NCBI RefSeq assembly: GCF_001625195.1
Contig: NC_054389.1
Coordinates: 9,234,520 to 9,298,519 of the forward strand
DNA from: Drechmeria coniospora
Taxonomy: Eukaryota > Ascomycota > Sordariomycetes > Hypocreales > Ophiocordycipitaceae
Direction of reading: 5' to 3'
Length of the DNA stretch: 64,000 bases
The stretch's first letter is position 1; each line of letters starts with the position of its first letter. Both the position numbers and the translations under genes were made by a program. Shown here piece by piece: positions 21,452 to 32,200 of this stretch. The notes beneath the pieces were generated by a model. That model searched no databases, was not told the origin of the DNA, and saw only the letters and a list, made by a program, of their open reading frames with translations.

Positions 21452-22450
21452 TTACAGCTCGTCCACGAGCAAGTCAGACGGCGTCTCGGCCCTGCTCCTG
21501 CGGGGCCCAAAGAACTCGACCATGGTGTCGTTGAGCACCTGCATCGGAATCTGCATGTGGTCTCCCGTGATGGAGCGGAAATGGAGGCCGCCCTTCTTGT
21601 CGAGCGCACGCAGGCCGAGCCAGTCCTCCTTGTACATGGTCCGCTCGCGCAAGGGAATGACGCGCGTGTCGTTGACCTCGTGGAACCAGGCGGTCTGGCG
21701 GGGAATGACGGTCGTGTCGTCCTCGAACATGTACATGACGAAGTTGGTCAGGCCGGCAATGTTCTTCCTGTACACTTCGCTCTTTTGCTCGCGCTCGTTG
21801 TTGATGTCGGCGAGGAAGTTGGAGTTTTCGAGGTACGAGTGGTAGCTGTCGGGCGACGGATCGCGGTAGTACTGGGCCGGCACGAGCCGGCTCTGGACGA
21901 AACTGCTCCAGGTGTTGAAGCGCAGCAGGGCCATGGCACCGCGGCAGAGGTAGTCCCTGTCGCCGCACGTCTTGAACTCGACGATGCCGTTGTGCTGGCT
22001 GCCAAAGGTGACGAGGGTACGGACGCGGGGCGCATTGCAGCGCTCGATGTAGCCGCGGAGGAACTGGCCGCCCTGAGAGAAGCCGATGGCATCGACGGCG
22101 GGCGCCGTGGAGAGGATCGGATGGCCGGCGAGGGCGGCGCAGACGGATTCGAGCTGGGCCGTCACGTTGCCCATGAAGGTGGCGCTGCGGTCGGCGTTGG
22201 GGTCCTGCTCGGCGAGCGAGATGGTGTAGACAAAGGTGCCCGGGTGGATGGACTCGGCGAGGGCGGCGACCTGCTGCATGCCCTCGCTGTTGAAGGTGTC
22301 GCCGAGACCGTGCCAGATGACGAGGGGGAGGGGCGTATCGTCCTCCTTGCCGTCGTCATCGTCGAGCGTAGGATGGGAGGTCGGCGTCGCGAGGGCGCCG
22401 TGAAGGAGGGCACCAGCTGAGAGGAGCTGGAGAGCAGACGGCAGGCGCAT
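21452..22450 (-). CDS. Palmitoyl-protein thioesterase
   Basis: Single exon, 332 aa. A signal peptide (residues 1-21, MRLPSALQLLSAGALLHGAL) directs it to the lysosome/vacuole or outside. The alpha/beta-hydrolase fold follows: LVIWHGLGDTFNSEGM (oxyanion region), AIGFSQGGQF with the nucleophile Ser125, MFEDDTTVIP carrying the likely catalytic Asp, and ITGDHMQIP with His298. These match the PPT1/CLN1 family, which removes palmitate from cysteine residues of proteins during degradation. Length is near the family norm. It converges with the ribosome-biogenesis gene, leaving about 210 nt between the stop codons. Confidence 0.95.
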   Translation of the reverse strand: MRLPSALQLLSAGALLHGALATPTSHPTLDDDDGKEDDTPLPLVIWHGLGDTFNSEGMQQVAALAESIHPGTFVYTISLAEQDPNADRSATFMGNVTAQLESVCAALAGHPILSTAPAVDAIGFSQGGQFLRGYIERCNAPRVRTLVTFGSQHNGIVEFKTCGDRDYLCRGAMALLRFNTWSSFVQSRLVPAQYYRDPSPDSYHSYLENSNFLADINNEREQKSEVYRKNIAGLTNFVMYMFEDDTTVIPRQTAWFHEVNDTRVIPLRERTMYKEDWLGLRALDKKGGLHFRSITGDHMQIPMQVLNDTMVEFFGPRRSRAETPSDLLVDEL

Positions 22451-24042
22451 GATGGAACAGGTGCGGGCTGTTGAGGTTACGAAAAGATGGAAGTGGTGTG
22501 ATGTAGGGTGTGATGAGAATGAATTGTTTTGTTTTGCAGCACATACGTAGCACGAGTGAGTACAAGTAATTACCTTATGTAGGCGGGGTGACGAACAGCT
22601 ACCGGAGCAATCGCGCCGGGATCCGTAATTCCTGCGGTAAGTCCTTGTTCCCTTGCGCTTAGTAAGCAGCCGTGCAGCACAGCATCTGCCGCGCGGCTAA
22701 TAATCAATCTATCGCATATAGCACCTACCAAGTCCACATTGACTGTGGCGCCCACTTTTTGTGGCTGGTTTGGTGCAACACCATCCTACTGCACTTTTTG
22801 CAGCGTCCTCGGACACAGACTGGAATGTTGATTTGATGATTCCAGAGCGAACCGACGTTAACCTTTCGGCTGTGATGCAGCTCGTACAGGACATTTTTTA
22901 CTTCTCTTTCCTTGCCCGTCCTTTCAACATGACGAGAGTTGCATTATAGTCTGCTGTACTCTGTAGGTTTGGCGTAGTTGTAGACCGACCGAGACATGCA
23001 TGGATGAACAACGGCACACCCGGGATCGAGATATCTCAGGCTGCTTCAGTTCCTTGCCATCATTATTGGACGTCATTCAACTACATACTCCAAGCACCGT
23101 GAAAGGCTTACACCGCCGCATGACCAGGTGTATGCATACCATCATCATGCCTATTCGACAAATGGCGGGCACGAGGACGTGAAGTCTTCAACCTAGACAG
23201 AGAACGAGGGCGGGAATCGGAATTTTAGTTTCAATTCCGTCTCATGATAATAATTTGTGCCTCTACTGGGTTTGGTTGTGTTAACCAGTCGAGATGAAGA
23301 AGAAGGGGTGGACGTGGGGGAACATGCAGAATGAACGAGGCAGCTCAACCGTTGGTCCGCCGTGTTGCCCCGTCGCAACATTCTCGAGGCTGGAGACTGG
23401 GGCTTCGAGCCTTCCTGGTAATTCCTTGTCATTATGGGTGTGTGACGCGACGATTGGTCGATACGGTATCTGCCTCCTACATTGGGTATTGCAAACACAG
23501 ATGCAATGCCGACACGGGGCAACAGCGCGTGCAAGCAGCAAGAGTTGCTCCCTTGGCGCATCCTCGTCGCTTCTGGTTCACCGTCAACATGCTCAAGCAT
23601 TTGCGACTGCAGCAATGCATCGCTCTGAGATCTGACCGGGTCATGGCGGGTGCAGATACGGGTTCATGAGGTTGAGATATCCAATCATCCCTCGCCTCGT
23701 ATCGGTAGGCGAATGTGACGCCCAGCGCAAGACCGACCACGATCCGTGGCGGTCCAAGCCAAGCTGCAGACCAGGGATGTGGAGATGATAGTTTCGAGAC
23801 CAAACTCGCTTCGGGCACCCTGACACGGACCATGGGTCTTGACTTTGGGACATGGTCCATGGCCACTTCAGCGAGACAACGTCAGCGGCCGTTGATTGGC
23901 CTCGAGGACGACATGGGTACGGAGTAGATGTGGTAGACTTGCATGTGCTCGTGCGGCAAACACCTACGTGTACACCAAATGACAGCACACATACGGAGTA
24001 CGTGTGCATGCATGACGGTGGTGTGTCGGCCCGTGCCGTCGT
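22451..24042. other. Intergenic region, 1.6 kb, no gene supported
   Basis: Promoter side of the thioesterase gene and 3' flank of the small minus-strand gene. Short overlapping open frames on both strands at 23193-23670 have no coherent family content. Confidence 0.55.
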
Positions 24043-24603
24043 CTACCGGCTGGGTGGCCCATTCTCTAGAGGCAGTTCCCTCTGCTCCTCACCCTTGATC
24101 AAGCACAGGGCGTTGTGAACCAAGACGGCGTAATGACCACCCGCATCGGCGTACTGGACTCTGTCGCCGGCATCGCTCTCTGCCCACAGGGCAGTGAGCT
24201 GAGGATGCCGGCTTTGATGGACAACCCAGACGCGTGCTTTCACACCCCAGGCCACCATGCAGTAGACGAAAGGGAGACGGTAGGGAGAGCGCAGGTACGG
24301 TTTGGCCGCTTCCAGAACCTGCTTCTCGGTTTCCTTGATTTTTTTCCCCCGCTTGGCCTCTAGAAAGAGCAAGGCCGGGAGCACTGCGGTATTTAGCTCG
24401 AACCTGTACACCTTGATGTCAACCCGACTGGTACACCGTCCATCCTCGGCCTGGACGTGCCCGGGTTCGGCTAGAATGGCAAAGTTCTCCGACTGGGGAA
24501 ATCGGTACTGCAGGTAGGCTTGCCAGAATGCGGAGGCGGCCAAGTCGTGCTCGACGGCTTCGTGGTACAAGCAGTCAAGCAACGGGGTTTCGAGAATCGT
24601 CAT
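24043..24603 (-). CDS. Small protein with PD-(D/E)XK nuclease-like pattern
   Basis: Single exon, 186 aa, ATG start. I do not recognise an orthologue. The sequence has a hydrophobic/aromatic helix (SAFWQAYLQYRF), then RVDIKVYR, about 15 residues, then LLFLEAKRGKK, then a helix with EKQVLEAAKPYL. An aspartate followed by a beta strand carrying E-x-K is the core of the PD-(D/E)XK nuclease fold, and the order and spacing fit. The remainder is beta-rich (FVYCMVAWGVKARVWVVHQ). It is isolated, with 1.6 and 2.5 kb of non-coding DNA on its sides. It may be a DNA-processing or mobile-element-derived protein, or only a structural relative. The gene call is moderately safe; the function is a hypothesis. 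Confidence 0.55.
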   Translation of the reverse strand: MTILETPLLDCLYHEAVEHDLAASAFWQAYLQYRFPQSENFAILAEPGHVQAEDGRCTSRVDIKVYRFELNTAVLPALLFLEAKRGKKIKETEKQVLEAAKPYLRSPYRLPFVYCMVAWGVKARVWVVHQSRHPQLTALWAESDAGDRVQYADAGGHYAVLVHNALCLIKGEEQRELPLENGPPSR

Positions 24604-27152
24604 GGCTGCCGGTCGCGCCCGAGATGATCAAACTGAGGGGTCAAGGTCAATGAACTGATTCGCGCAGACTCGGCCCGTGGGCGTACGAGGGGAGCGACCT
24701 CACCCTTCTCGTGTGCACATGGATGGTACTGTAGGTGTGTGCAGGTCGTCTCAACTCGACAGGGAGCAGCACACACGGAAGACGGGAGAATGCAAGTGCA
24801 CGAATATTCTTGGTATGCACATGAGCCACCCACTCGACAGGGTACCCTGCCACCGTGTGAATTCTGATGAGCGATTTGTGAGTCCTCTCGGATCTGTCGT
24901 GTGCCGTCCCACGTGACAGCAGCAGCAGCGATATTGCAGCGTGTTGTTGGAAGAATATCTGCCGACGATTGAGTCGGCCGAATGCCGTGGACAAGGAGTG
25001 AAGTGTCATGGACCATTCTGTCCATTTCGTCTTTGAACTGTTGGAATTATATACTGTACTGTGCGAAACGATTGAGCTGCGCTGTATTAATACTGTACTG
25101 CACAAGTACATCTGGATGCCCCTTGCTCTGCAGCGTGCTGTGCAAAGTACATGTACTCCTACCCCAACAAAGCACTGCACTGGCAGCTCACAATGTACAC
25201 AGAACTGGACGCATTGGTAAGCGTATGGTATATGAGTATGGCGGTGGGCATACGGTATTACACCTGCACCTGCACTGTACGGATACGGCGCAGCAAATGC
25301 ACCAAATGTTGCAGTGAGGGCCTGTGTGAACTTTCGGCCATCATTCGCTTTCATTGTCAGAGCGGCCTGTCGCCCCTCAACGATCATCTCAACTTGTGCT
25401 GTCGCCTGCTGGTGCCCAGGTCTTTAAAACAGTGCAATGCTATTGCTGCAAGTACTATTCGTGCCATTCAATCGGCAGCTATATGGACATTCGCATCCGC
25501 ATCGTGGAGCGTCGTTGGCAATGAATCCAATTGCTTTCATCTCGTGAGGAGTACTATTCTGCCACACATGCGTTGCTGATCTTTGTGCCCAGAAGCAAGA
25601 ATAACATCCTGAGAACTCACCCACTTTCTTCCAGATAGGGTCCTGGCGTGCTGGCTAGGGAATAGAGATGGACTCGAATTCGTCAACTTAGTCCCTGTCG
25701 ATGCCGTGCTCTCGAACCTTTCGATGTCGACAAAGTATTGCAAAGCTAACTGCACAAGCCATCGACGGAAAACGAAGGTATAATAAAGCCTGCCATGGCG
25801 TTTCAATACCATACAGCGTGGCGCTCTGCTATTCTGGCAAACGGTGAGGATCCGAAATCCGGCTCTTCCACTCGATTCAATTTGCACACATCGTGTCATT
25901 TTAGCACTGTTGAACTGTGAAAAGAAGGTGCTCGTTGGCCACTGCCCGCCGCTGCCGCAGCTAGTCCGCTCTAGTTGCCAACAGCTCACTGCTGTGGGCG
26001 CGCAGAGCGAAAGAAGTAGAAATTCTTGCTTTAAAATACCAATCCGAATGAATCCTCTTGATCCTACGTGCTCGGAAGCTTCAACTTTTCAACGCTAGAG
26101 GTACCCATTACCTGTGCATCGGGCCAGTCGCATCGCCAAGACAATGCTGTCAGCAAACGCTGCGACATTGGACGATATGGCGAAGCAGTCGAGTGCGCTT
26201 TGCAGGACAAGTGTAGCAGGCTGGCCTGCCAACGAACCTTTCGAGATATTCAGTGCCGCGGCTACGCCTTTGCTCTCTCCGCACATGCCCGAGGACTGTC
26301 ACTAGGACGGAGATTCAGTCACACTCCAGAGAGACGTTGCAGTCGACCGGACGGCATCGCTGCCGAGCGAGGCGTCGAGCATGGCACCCACCTTGGGCTT
26401 CTTGGAACATCGAGGTCCCATCCCTGGACGACCACCAGGTTGACGCAGGCTCTACGGGGTAGACCTGCCGCTGGTGAGAAGCCAGTCGGCACACTCACGC
26501 CATCTCATCACCAATACGCTACAGCGCGAGACGGTGTCCAGGGCCTTCGCTTCGGCCCTGCAACTAGAAGACGACAAAATAAAACGATGTCTCTGCTCCC
26601 GAGTTGCGCGCAACTTTGATCAAATTTCCACGCTTCCCGCCGACCCATGATTCTGTGGCTTCGTCATCATCTTTACCGCACCTTTTCACTTCCAAATTCC
26701 TCAAGCCTATCAAGAGCCGCACAAGTCAACCCCTCATGTCGACAAGGAGGAGTCCACCGACCGCTGGGCATGCTGCTGGTCAACTCCTCCCACTGGCTTG
26801 AAATACACGGGGGAATCGCCGGGGCATTGCTGTATCGCTTCTTTTCGCGCTCCTGAACTGGATAGAGGCAAAGTCTACTGAGCAATCACATGAACTCCGC
26901 ACCGTCGGAGCGTGCCAAGGACCAGACGGAAGCAACATAGCAAGCCGTGGAAAATACGAAACAATGCCGGATTCGGCATTATGAACGGGCAAACTCGGCA
27001 CGGCACGAAAGCATAGCTAGTCAGGCAGGTTTCTGCTACCGTCATCTACCATGGAATTGCTGCGGTCACTCAGCCTTCCTGCCCTCCTCTCTGGTCATTG
27101 CAGGAATGAACACCGCGACAGCCCATCCTCGTGGGCGGCGCAGCTCTGCCGC
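24604..27152. other. Intergenic region, 2.5 kb
   Basis: No recognised gene. It contains one ATG-initiated open frame of 246 codons on the minus strand (24647-25387), described separately, and otherwise only short frames. Confidence 0.5.
24647..25387 (-). CDS. Orphan open reading frame, doubtful
   Basis: An uninterrupted 246-codon frame from ATG 25387. The conceptual protein is rich in His, Tyr, Cys and Arg, has no hydrophobic signal peptide, no domain that I recognise, and no introns. Its length is unusual for non-coding DNA of moderate GC content, but its composition follows the local GTAC-rich base pattern, which suggests chance. Confidence 0.12.
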   Translation of the reverse strand: MIVEGRQAALTMKANDGRKFTQALTATFGAFAAPYPYSAGAGVIPYAHRHTHIPYAYQCVQFCVHCELPVQCFVGVGVHVLCTARCRARGIQMYLCSTVLIQRSSIVSHSTVYNSNSSKTKWTEWSMTLHSLSTAFGRLNRRQIFFQQHAAISLLLLSRGTAHDRSERTHKSLIRIHTVAGYPVEWVAHVHTKNIRALAFSRLPCVLLPVELRRPAHTYSTIHVHTRRVRSLPSYAHGPSLRESVH

Positions 27153-29283
27153 TTACAGTTCCTCGTCCCCGGCCATGCCCTGGCCATCCTGGACGAAGAA
27201 GTCCTTGACGTCTACCTCGCCGGCCTCGACCATGCTCCACACTTCGGGAGTGCACGTCTCGGGCGCGAGGATGTAACACTTGGGCTTCGGCGATATAGGC
27301 TTGCTGTTCTTGATGTGCCAGGTGTCTAGCGGGCCGATGGTCGACAGGCCGTCCTGGACCGGGATGAGGCCCGTCGGGATGTCACGGTTGAAGGTGGCGC
27401 GCATGAAGATTTCGTAGGCCGCCGACGGCTGATAGGAGGGTACCTCGTGGCCGGCCTGGAAGACGCGGGTGAAGCTGTAGTTGCCCCACTGGCGGGTCAT
27501 GCCGGCGACACCTTCGGCGGTGACCAGAGGTGCGTAGCCGGCGATGCGGAACTGGTCGATGGCGGAGAAGGGAACGGCAAGGGAGGCGCGCTCGCCGCCG
27601 ACCCAGTTGCAGGCGTAGTCCCGGTCGCCGTAGAGGAGGTGGACCTTGACGCCGGTGTCGAGCAGGTAGGCTATGGCGTCGAGGAAGCCGCCGTGAACCT
27701 CGTCGCGAGTGCTGGCAAAGTTGGCGCCTACGATTTCGGATACGGCACTGAAGTTGACGGGCGAGCCAAGAGCCGAGAGGACGGACGACTGGGTCATGTA
27801 GCCGTAAATGTGAGGAGGCGGAAAGGGGTCGTTCAGGGGATGGCCGATGTCGAACCAACCGGCCTCACGTTTTTCTAGGTAGGCTCGAATGGCCGGCATG
27901 TCGCACCAGGGCGCGATCTTGCACACGTCGGGCCTTTGATCCGCCGCCATGCCATTGATGGTCGCCGCGTCGAAGCCGGCGAGCTTCTCCTGACAGGCCG
28001 TGAGCTGTTCCCGACAGCCACCAGGGCGGGTGAAGTTGTGCATCAGCTCGTCGTAGGTGGACCGATCAAAGACCTGGATGTCATATGTCTATGAGGCGTA
28101 GTTAGACATGCCGAGTGAACATACAGGAGAGGAAGCAGAAGCAAGGGTAGGCTCAAGGTGACGGGCATTCGCGGCAGCCAACCCAGTGCAGAGCCAGCGA
28201 GCGCAACGGGACAAAGAGCGGCGGCAGACGCAAAGAATGACAGGGGGGGAAGGAATGGGGAGACGACTCACGTTATTGAAAGGGAAGCTGATGTAGGCCT
28301 CCTCCTGAATGACGGCGTCGATCATCCCGTTGACGATGCCGAGGGTATCGAGATGGATCGGGTGTGCACCCTTCGCCTCGATGGTGCCGTTGCGGATACG
28401 CTCGTTCTGCTGCTGGAAGAAGCGAAAGAAGCCGGGGCCGTAGTGGCCGCCGTAGCTCTCGGCCCAGAGGCTCACACGGTCGTCGTTGGGCTTGTAGTGA
28501 GGGAACTCGAAGAAGAAAGTCTGGGCAAAGTGCCACAAGGCGTGCGCCGCCTGGGCCGTGCTGTTGACCGTGTTGGATGGGTTCTGGCTCGAGACGGTGC
28601 CGGCTCGGGTCGTGAGGTTCAGCGTCGACGGGCTGCCGCCGCCAAAGTCTGTCGGCACCACCCGGCTGCCTTTGTCGCTGAGCAGGACGGTAACGTTGGT
28701 GGGCGTGTTGTACGAGAGGCCGACCTGGTTGGGCTCGTCGACGTAGAGCATGTTGACGTGTCTGTTCCAACTCCACGGGTTTGGAATCGTCGACTCCGAG
28801 TCGGCATCGACGAAGCAGGGACCGTTCTCCTGCAAGAGGCCCATGAGGGACGAGGCACCAGGGCCGCCATTGAGCCAGATGGCGAGGGGCGCGTTGGCTG
28901 GATCCTCTCTCGCCTCGAAGAACCAGAAGAAGCTGGTGCGACATGTTCGTCAGCCGCGCCCATTGGTACCGTCCCACCTCGACCCTACGACGTACGTGTT
29001 GACCGGGTAATTCTGAGGCTCGCCACGGACGTCATCGAGGAAGCCCGGCGGCAGATGGACGTGACCAGCGTATGACTTGACGCCCACCGTCGTCTCGCAG
29101 ATGCCGGGCTGGGACGGGTCAGCCGAGGGCGGTGACGAAATCACGGAGAAGACGAACCTCCTTGAATGAAATGGTCACGTTCTCGTGAAACTTGGAACGG
29201 AGGACGGTCAAACCATCGGGCTTAAACGGGAACTGGGCGGCGGCAAGGCCTGCGCCGGCGAGCAAGAGACGACCGGTGCGCAT
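27153..29283 (-). CDS. Secreted serine carboxypeptidase, peptidase family S10
   Basis: Four exons (29283-29158, 29108-28996, 28932-28272, 28088-27153), 611 aa, in frame at every junction. A signal peptide ([17 protein letters not shown]) is followed by [19 protein letters not shown] and [10 protein letters not shown], the usual S10 opening. Then come [25 protein letters not shown] (oxyanion region), [25 protein letters not shown] with nucleophile Ser239, [12 protein letters not shown] with the catalytic Asp, and [12 protein letters not shown] with His514. Several N-x-S/T sequons fit secretion. The family removes C-terminal residues from peptides at acid pH; the longer insertion between the Gly-rich loop and the Ser motif resembles secreted fungal members rather than vacuolar CPY. 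ATG 29283 was chosen because it starts the signal peptide. Confidence 0.94.
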
Positions 29284-32200
29284 CTTGGATCGGATCCTTT
29301 TCACCAGCCGCGTGGCGCAAAGGTGCCAATGGCGGGAGGAGGCGAGCTTTTACGAGGAGAATCAATGATGAAGGTAAGTGGGTGTAGGAGGACAGGAATA
29401 GAACCTGGCCAGGACGGTGGTGAGGGGCCGCGTTAGTTTGCAGCTGCGCGATGCTACCTTGACAGGGGTCCGCCCATGATGAACAGCTTGGACTCGGTGT
29501 GACTCGATCACCAGTAAGCAGGCATTCAAACATGCTGTTGCTACGTACTGTACTGTAGCTGCCATCAACGGCGGCGTTAGCAACCAAGCCAACCATGTTT
29601 TGGCCACGGGGAGTCACGACTTGACGCCACCGTCTGACATGGAGAGGCCACCAACAAGGACAAGCAACACGGTGGATGATTTAATTACAGGCTAGATTTA
29701 CCTAGGCGTACGGATTCTACAGTGCACAAGCATGCGAGGTACGAAAGGCCGGCCCGGTGTTGAGACTTGCCTAATGGGGCAATTCTCATCGATGCCGCGG
29801 AGGAGCGAACCCGGCCGCCCGGATCGCCGGCTCGCAGCGGAGACTTGGCCACGCAACGAGCGGCCAGAATGACTGTCGATGACCTCGAGGATGACGCCGT
29901 CACCCTCGAATCTCGAAGAACAGCGCAGTCCTGGCAAAACAAGGTGCGGACAAGCAGCCATTGGCTGGCGGGACAATCGTCCGGCGTCGGTGCACGCCGG
30001 CACGGAGGGCGGTAGGAACTGTGGGCCGTGAGGGCCGACCAGGACGGCCCTGGATAGGACTAGAGCTGGTTCGGACGGGTGTCGGTTAGGACGAGGGCCG
30101 GGCAGGGCGAGGGCTGGGATGACGTATCTCGCGTTTGCGTATGCCTTCCCATGATGAGGCACGGGTCAGCCTTGCCATCGGCCCAGCCTCGAATATTGTG
30201 TGACGATAGCATGCCTTTCCATCCCACGGAGCATCCAAGCCCATCCAATCCGCCCTCACATGATACGCCGACTCAGCCAAGTACGAGCACAGCTTCTGCT
30301 GCACGAATAAGCACAAGTACACGCGTATAAAGTGTACACGTACTTGCACATTTGATTAGGAACGGGAGTAGGAACACATGAGGTAAATAGTAGAGAGTAA
30401 TCTATACTTAGCAAACTTGGACTACCAAGCCCTGGCCCGAAACTCATCAAGGTCTCTCTAAATGATGCCTCAGAATGATGGGATCGGTATCCCTGCCCTC
30501 TAAACACCACCTAATTACGCCTACACCTACATGTACAGTACCGCACTTAATTACAACACTTTGACATCTACAGCTAGGTGTAAACTTACTTGTGTAGCAA
30601 TGACGCCTTTGATATGGTGGATGTGCCGAAAAAATTATACACCTACTCTTGTTAGGTGCCCTCGTGCCAAACAGAACAGTGCATGCGCAGGTATATGCGC
30701 GTACTTGTAGCATTGCGGCGCGCCTGAAACTACATCGTGCAGGTAAAGGCAGCCGTCGTCGTCTGTTCCTGAGCAGTGCCATTGACATGCCAACTCACAT
30801 GCCCCCATTTTCGAGGCACTGAAGTCGCACGTGAACTTATCGCCAACGTCCGTCGTGTAAGTGGGGCTGCGTGTCGATGTGGATGGAAACCATCCGAAAG
30901 GAACCGTTTGGACCATTCCTCGAACATCAACTGTCCACTGTATTGTAGGTGTAGGTGTACGTTCATTCACGCAACCTTGGATAGATGATATTTTTGCATA
31001 CTGCAAATGCATGCTTTACTCGGAGCATCCGCCAGCGCCGCTTGTATCGAAATTTTGGACGCTCACCCTACTTACTTGTACATTTACAGGTGATTGTGGT
31101 CAAACGAGATCACGCGTTGGCTGGCCAGACGGTGCCAATTTGGCGGTCCCGATGGAACTGCGCAGCCGAGAGGACGACCAATGTATTTATCCGTCGCAAG
31201 TAACTGCGTTGTATTCACACCCTATACCGGTGTCTATTATATTGCTCAAGCGCATGGGATGATACTCAGTATTCCATTACATATGTACTTGCACAGGATA
31301 TTACGAGTCCAGCTCAGCTCCGCAAGTGTACAAATACAAGCTATGCAGGTGTAATAACTAATTAGTAATTATAGTAATAATACTTAAAATTACTTGTACT
31401 TACGCATGAGTACCGGCACAATACTGGCATTGCATACTTACTGTATTACTGGTAGGTCATCTCGGCTTGTATTCGTACAAGAACTTTCACCACAAAACTC
31501 ATCGGCACGAAGTGTACTTGCACAGCAGGCACTCACATGTGCTGAATGAGAATCAAACCGAATAGGTCTGCCGAGTACATTTGCAAGCACTGCTAGCCCG
31601 TCTGATGACTTGGTCCACATAAATCCTGTCCATCTGTTGTATCATGTATCGAGCTGTAAGAGACACATCTTGCCAGCAGATGTACAAGAAAAGACAACAA
31701 GACAGGGTAACCTCTTGGCTTATTTGTTCTCGCTTTTCGCTTCGTTCTCCCTGCTGCTGCTCCAATTCATTTCCGTCACGATCCACGGCAATTTGGACCC
31801 ACGGCACGACATGGCAAATGTTTGCTTATCATGGCATCACGACGTCTAGTACCAGCACTTCGCGAGTGCAGAGATAACCTACAACGGTGGCATAATTCTT
31901 ATAGGCACAACAGGGAGTAAGACGCCGGCAATTAAGCAAGCACTAGGGAACACCTGGTGTGCCCATGTACGACTGCTTCTATATTCCTCTGAACCTGCTG
32001 AACACACGCACGGAACACGGGTGCAAGCAGATATTATTGTGTGACAGTATGCGGAAGCAAGTCGAAGCGCGCACGAATCTCCACCGCACCAACAGCACAC
32101 CTACCCCTATTCGCTCACGATGGGTGTACAGGTGCGATGCCGACTTCTCACCTGCTCATGATCCTTGTATCAGCTGCTGCGCTCGTACTTGTGCTCTGCA

